DNA from: Cellulomonas sp. APG4
GTDB taxonomy: Bacteria > Actinomycetota > Actinomycetes > Actinomycetales > Cellulomonadaceae
Direction of reading: 5' to 3'
DNA length: 64,000 nucleotides
Assembly (NCBI RefSeq): GCF_009996735.1
Contig: NZ_JAACYI010000013.1
Coordinates: 1 to 64,000 of the forward strand
A program made the position numbers and the translations under genes. Below the pieces are notes generated by a model that worked only from the letters and a program-made list of their open reading frames with translations, was not told the DNA's origin and searched no databases. Below are positions 63,737 through 64,000 of the stretch, piece by piece; the first letter of the stretch is position 1; each line of letters begins with the position of its first letter.

Positions 63737-64000
63737 GTTTTCCCGACAACATCCTCTGGCCGCTCATGGTGGCGGTCGCGTGGATCATGGTGCAGTTCCA
63801 CAAGCTCACCAGCACGCTGTTCGGCCTCGACGAGGCGTCCGGCCTGTCGTGGGCGCTGTCGATCGTCGGTCTCGTGATCGTCATCCGGATCCTGCTCATC
63901 CCGCTCTTCGTGAAGCAGATCAAGGCGTCACGCGGCATGCAGCTGCTTGCGCCCGACCTGCAGAAGATCCAGAAGAAGTACAAGGGGAAGACCGACCCGG
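63733..64000 (+). CDS. yidC: Membrane protein insertase YidC, 5' part only
   Basis: The first 89 codons of YidC/Oxa1, cut by the window end. First helix ([20 protein letters not shown]) and the second ([20 protein letters not shown]) are visible, then the conserved [20 protein letters not shown] and KIQKKYKGK cytoplasmic loop. It inserts membrane proteins alone or with SecYEG. ATG overlaps the yidD stop. Confidence 0.96.
   Translation, partial: MSFPDNILWPLMVAVAWIMVQFHKLTSTLFGLDEASGLSWALSIVGLVIVIRILLIPLFVKQIKASRGMQLLAPDLQKIQKKYKGKTDP

Overview
This 64 kb window is a very GC-rich, densely packed actinobacterial chromosome segment that contains the replication origin. Gene order (rpmH-rnpA-yidD-yidC / dnaA / oriC / dnaN-gnd-recF-dciA-gyrB-gyrA-DUF3566-tRNA-Ile-DLW39-tRNA-Ala), the FHA/PP2C/SEDS/PBP/PASTA-kinase operon, CrgA and class E sortase are typical of Actinobacteria. 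Lateral flagella genes, a xylanase, GH36 and GH42 galactosidases and many GTG starts suggest a motile polysaccharide degrader of the Cellulomonas type. That genus assignment is inference.

Layout. 1-6.8 kb: motility genes. A flagellin (cut by the window edge) and a FliA-type sigma factor lie on the minus strand. Divergent from them are flgN, flgK, flgL, fliW and an EAL-like/HDOD protein. Two matching FliA-type promoters and one perfect Crp/GlxR-type site are visible. 6.9-17.8 kb: an AlkZ-like winged-helix protein, an AAE-type transporter, a bacteriophytochrome fused to a PP2C phosphatase, and a potassium block (KtrB/TrkH, KdpE-like regulator, short KdpD-like kinase) with an MFS exporter. 17.8-26.4 kb: a galactoside operon (GH42, two ABC permeases, binding protein, GH36) divergent from a LacI regulator, with two 18-bp palindromic operators. 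26.4-29.9 kb: LysE/LysR pair, a beta-lactamase pseudogene, HxlR/RidA-like pair and tRNA-Leu.

30.1-39.0 kb: fhaA-fhaB-pstP-rodA-pbpA-pknA-pknB, the signalling and wall-elongation operon. 39.0-45.0 kb: pabA-like glutaminase, a tiny membrane protein, sortase E and a DUF881 protein (minus strand), crgA, a 650-bp convergent gap rich in repeats, rhomboid protease, cyclophilin and an Ala/Lys-rich membrane protein. 45.1-50.5 kb: WrbA, ECF sigma factor, VOC protein, an apparently cytosolic GH10 xylanase, ThuA-like protein and FocA-family channel. 50.5-64 kb: the origin region, with genes on both sides transcribed away from oriC, that is, with replication.

The observations most worth a second look are the cAMP-type site in the flagellar control region, the paired KdpE-like direct repeats before ktrB, the phytochrome phosphatase without a local heme oxygenase, the deletion-inactivated beta-lactamase, and the structured convergent gap at 41.8-42.2 kb carrying a perfect DnaA box. 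I saw no insertion sequence, prophage, CRISPR array or toxin/defence island.
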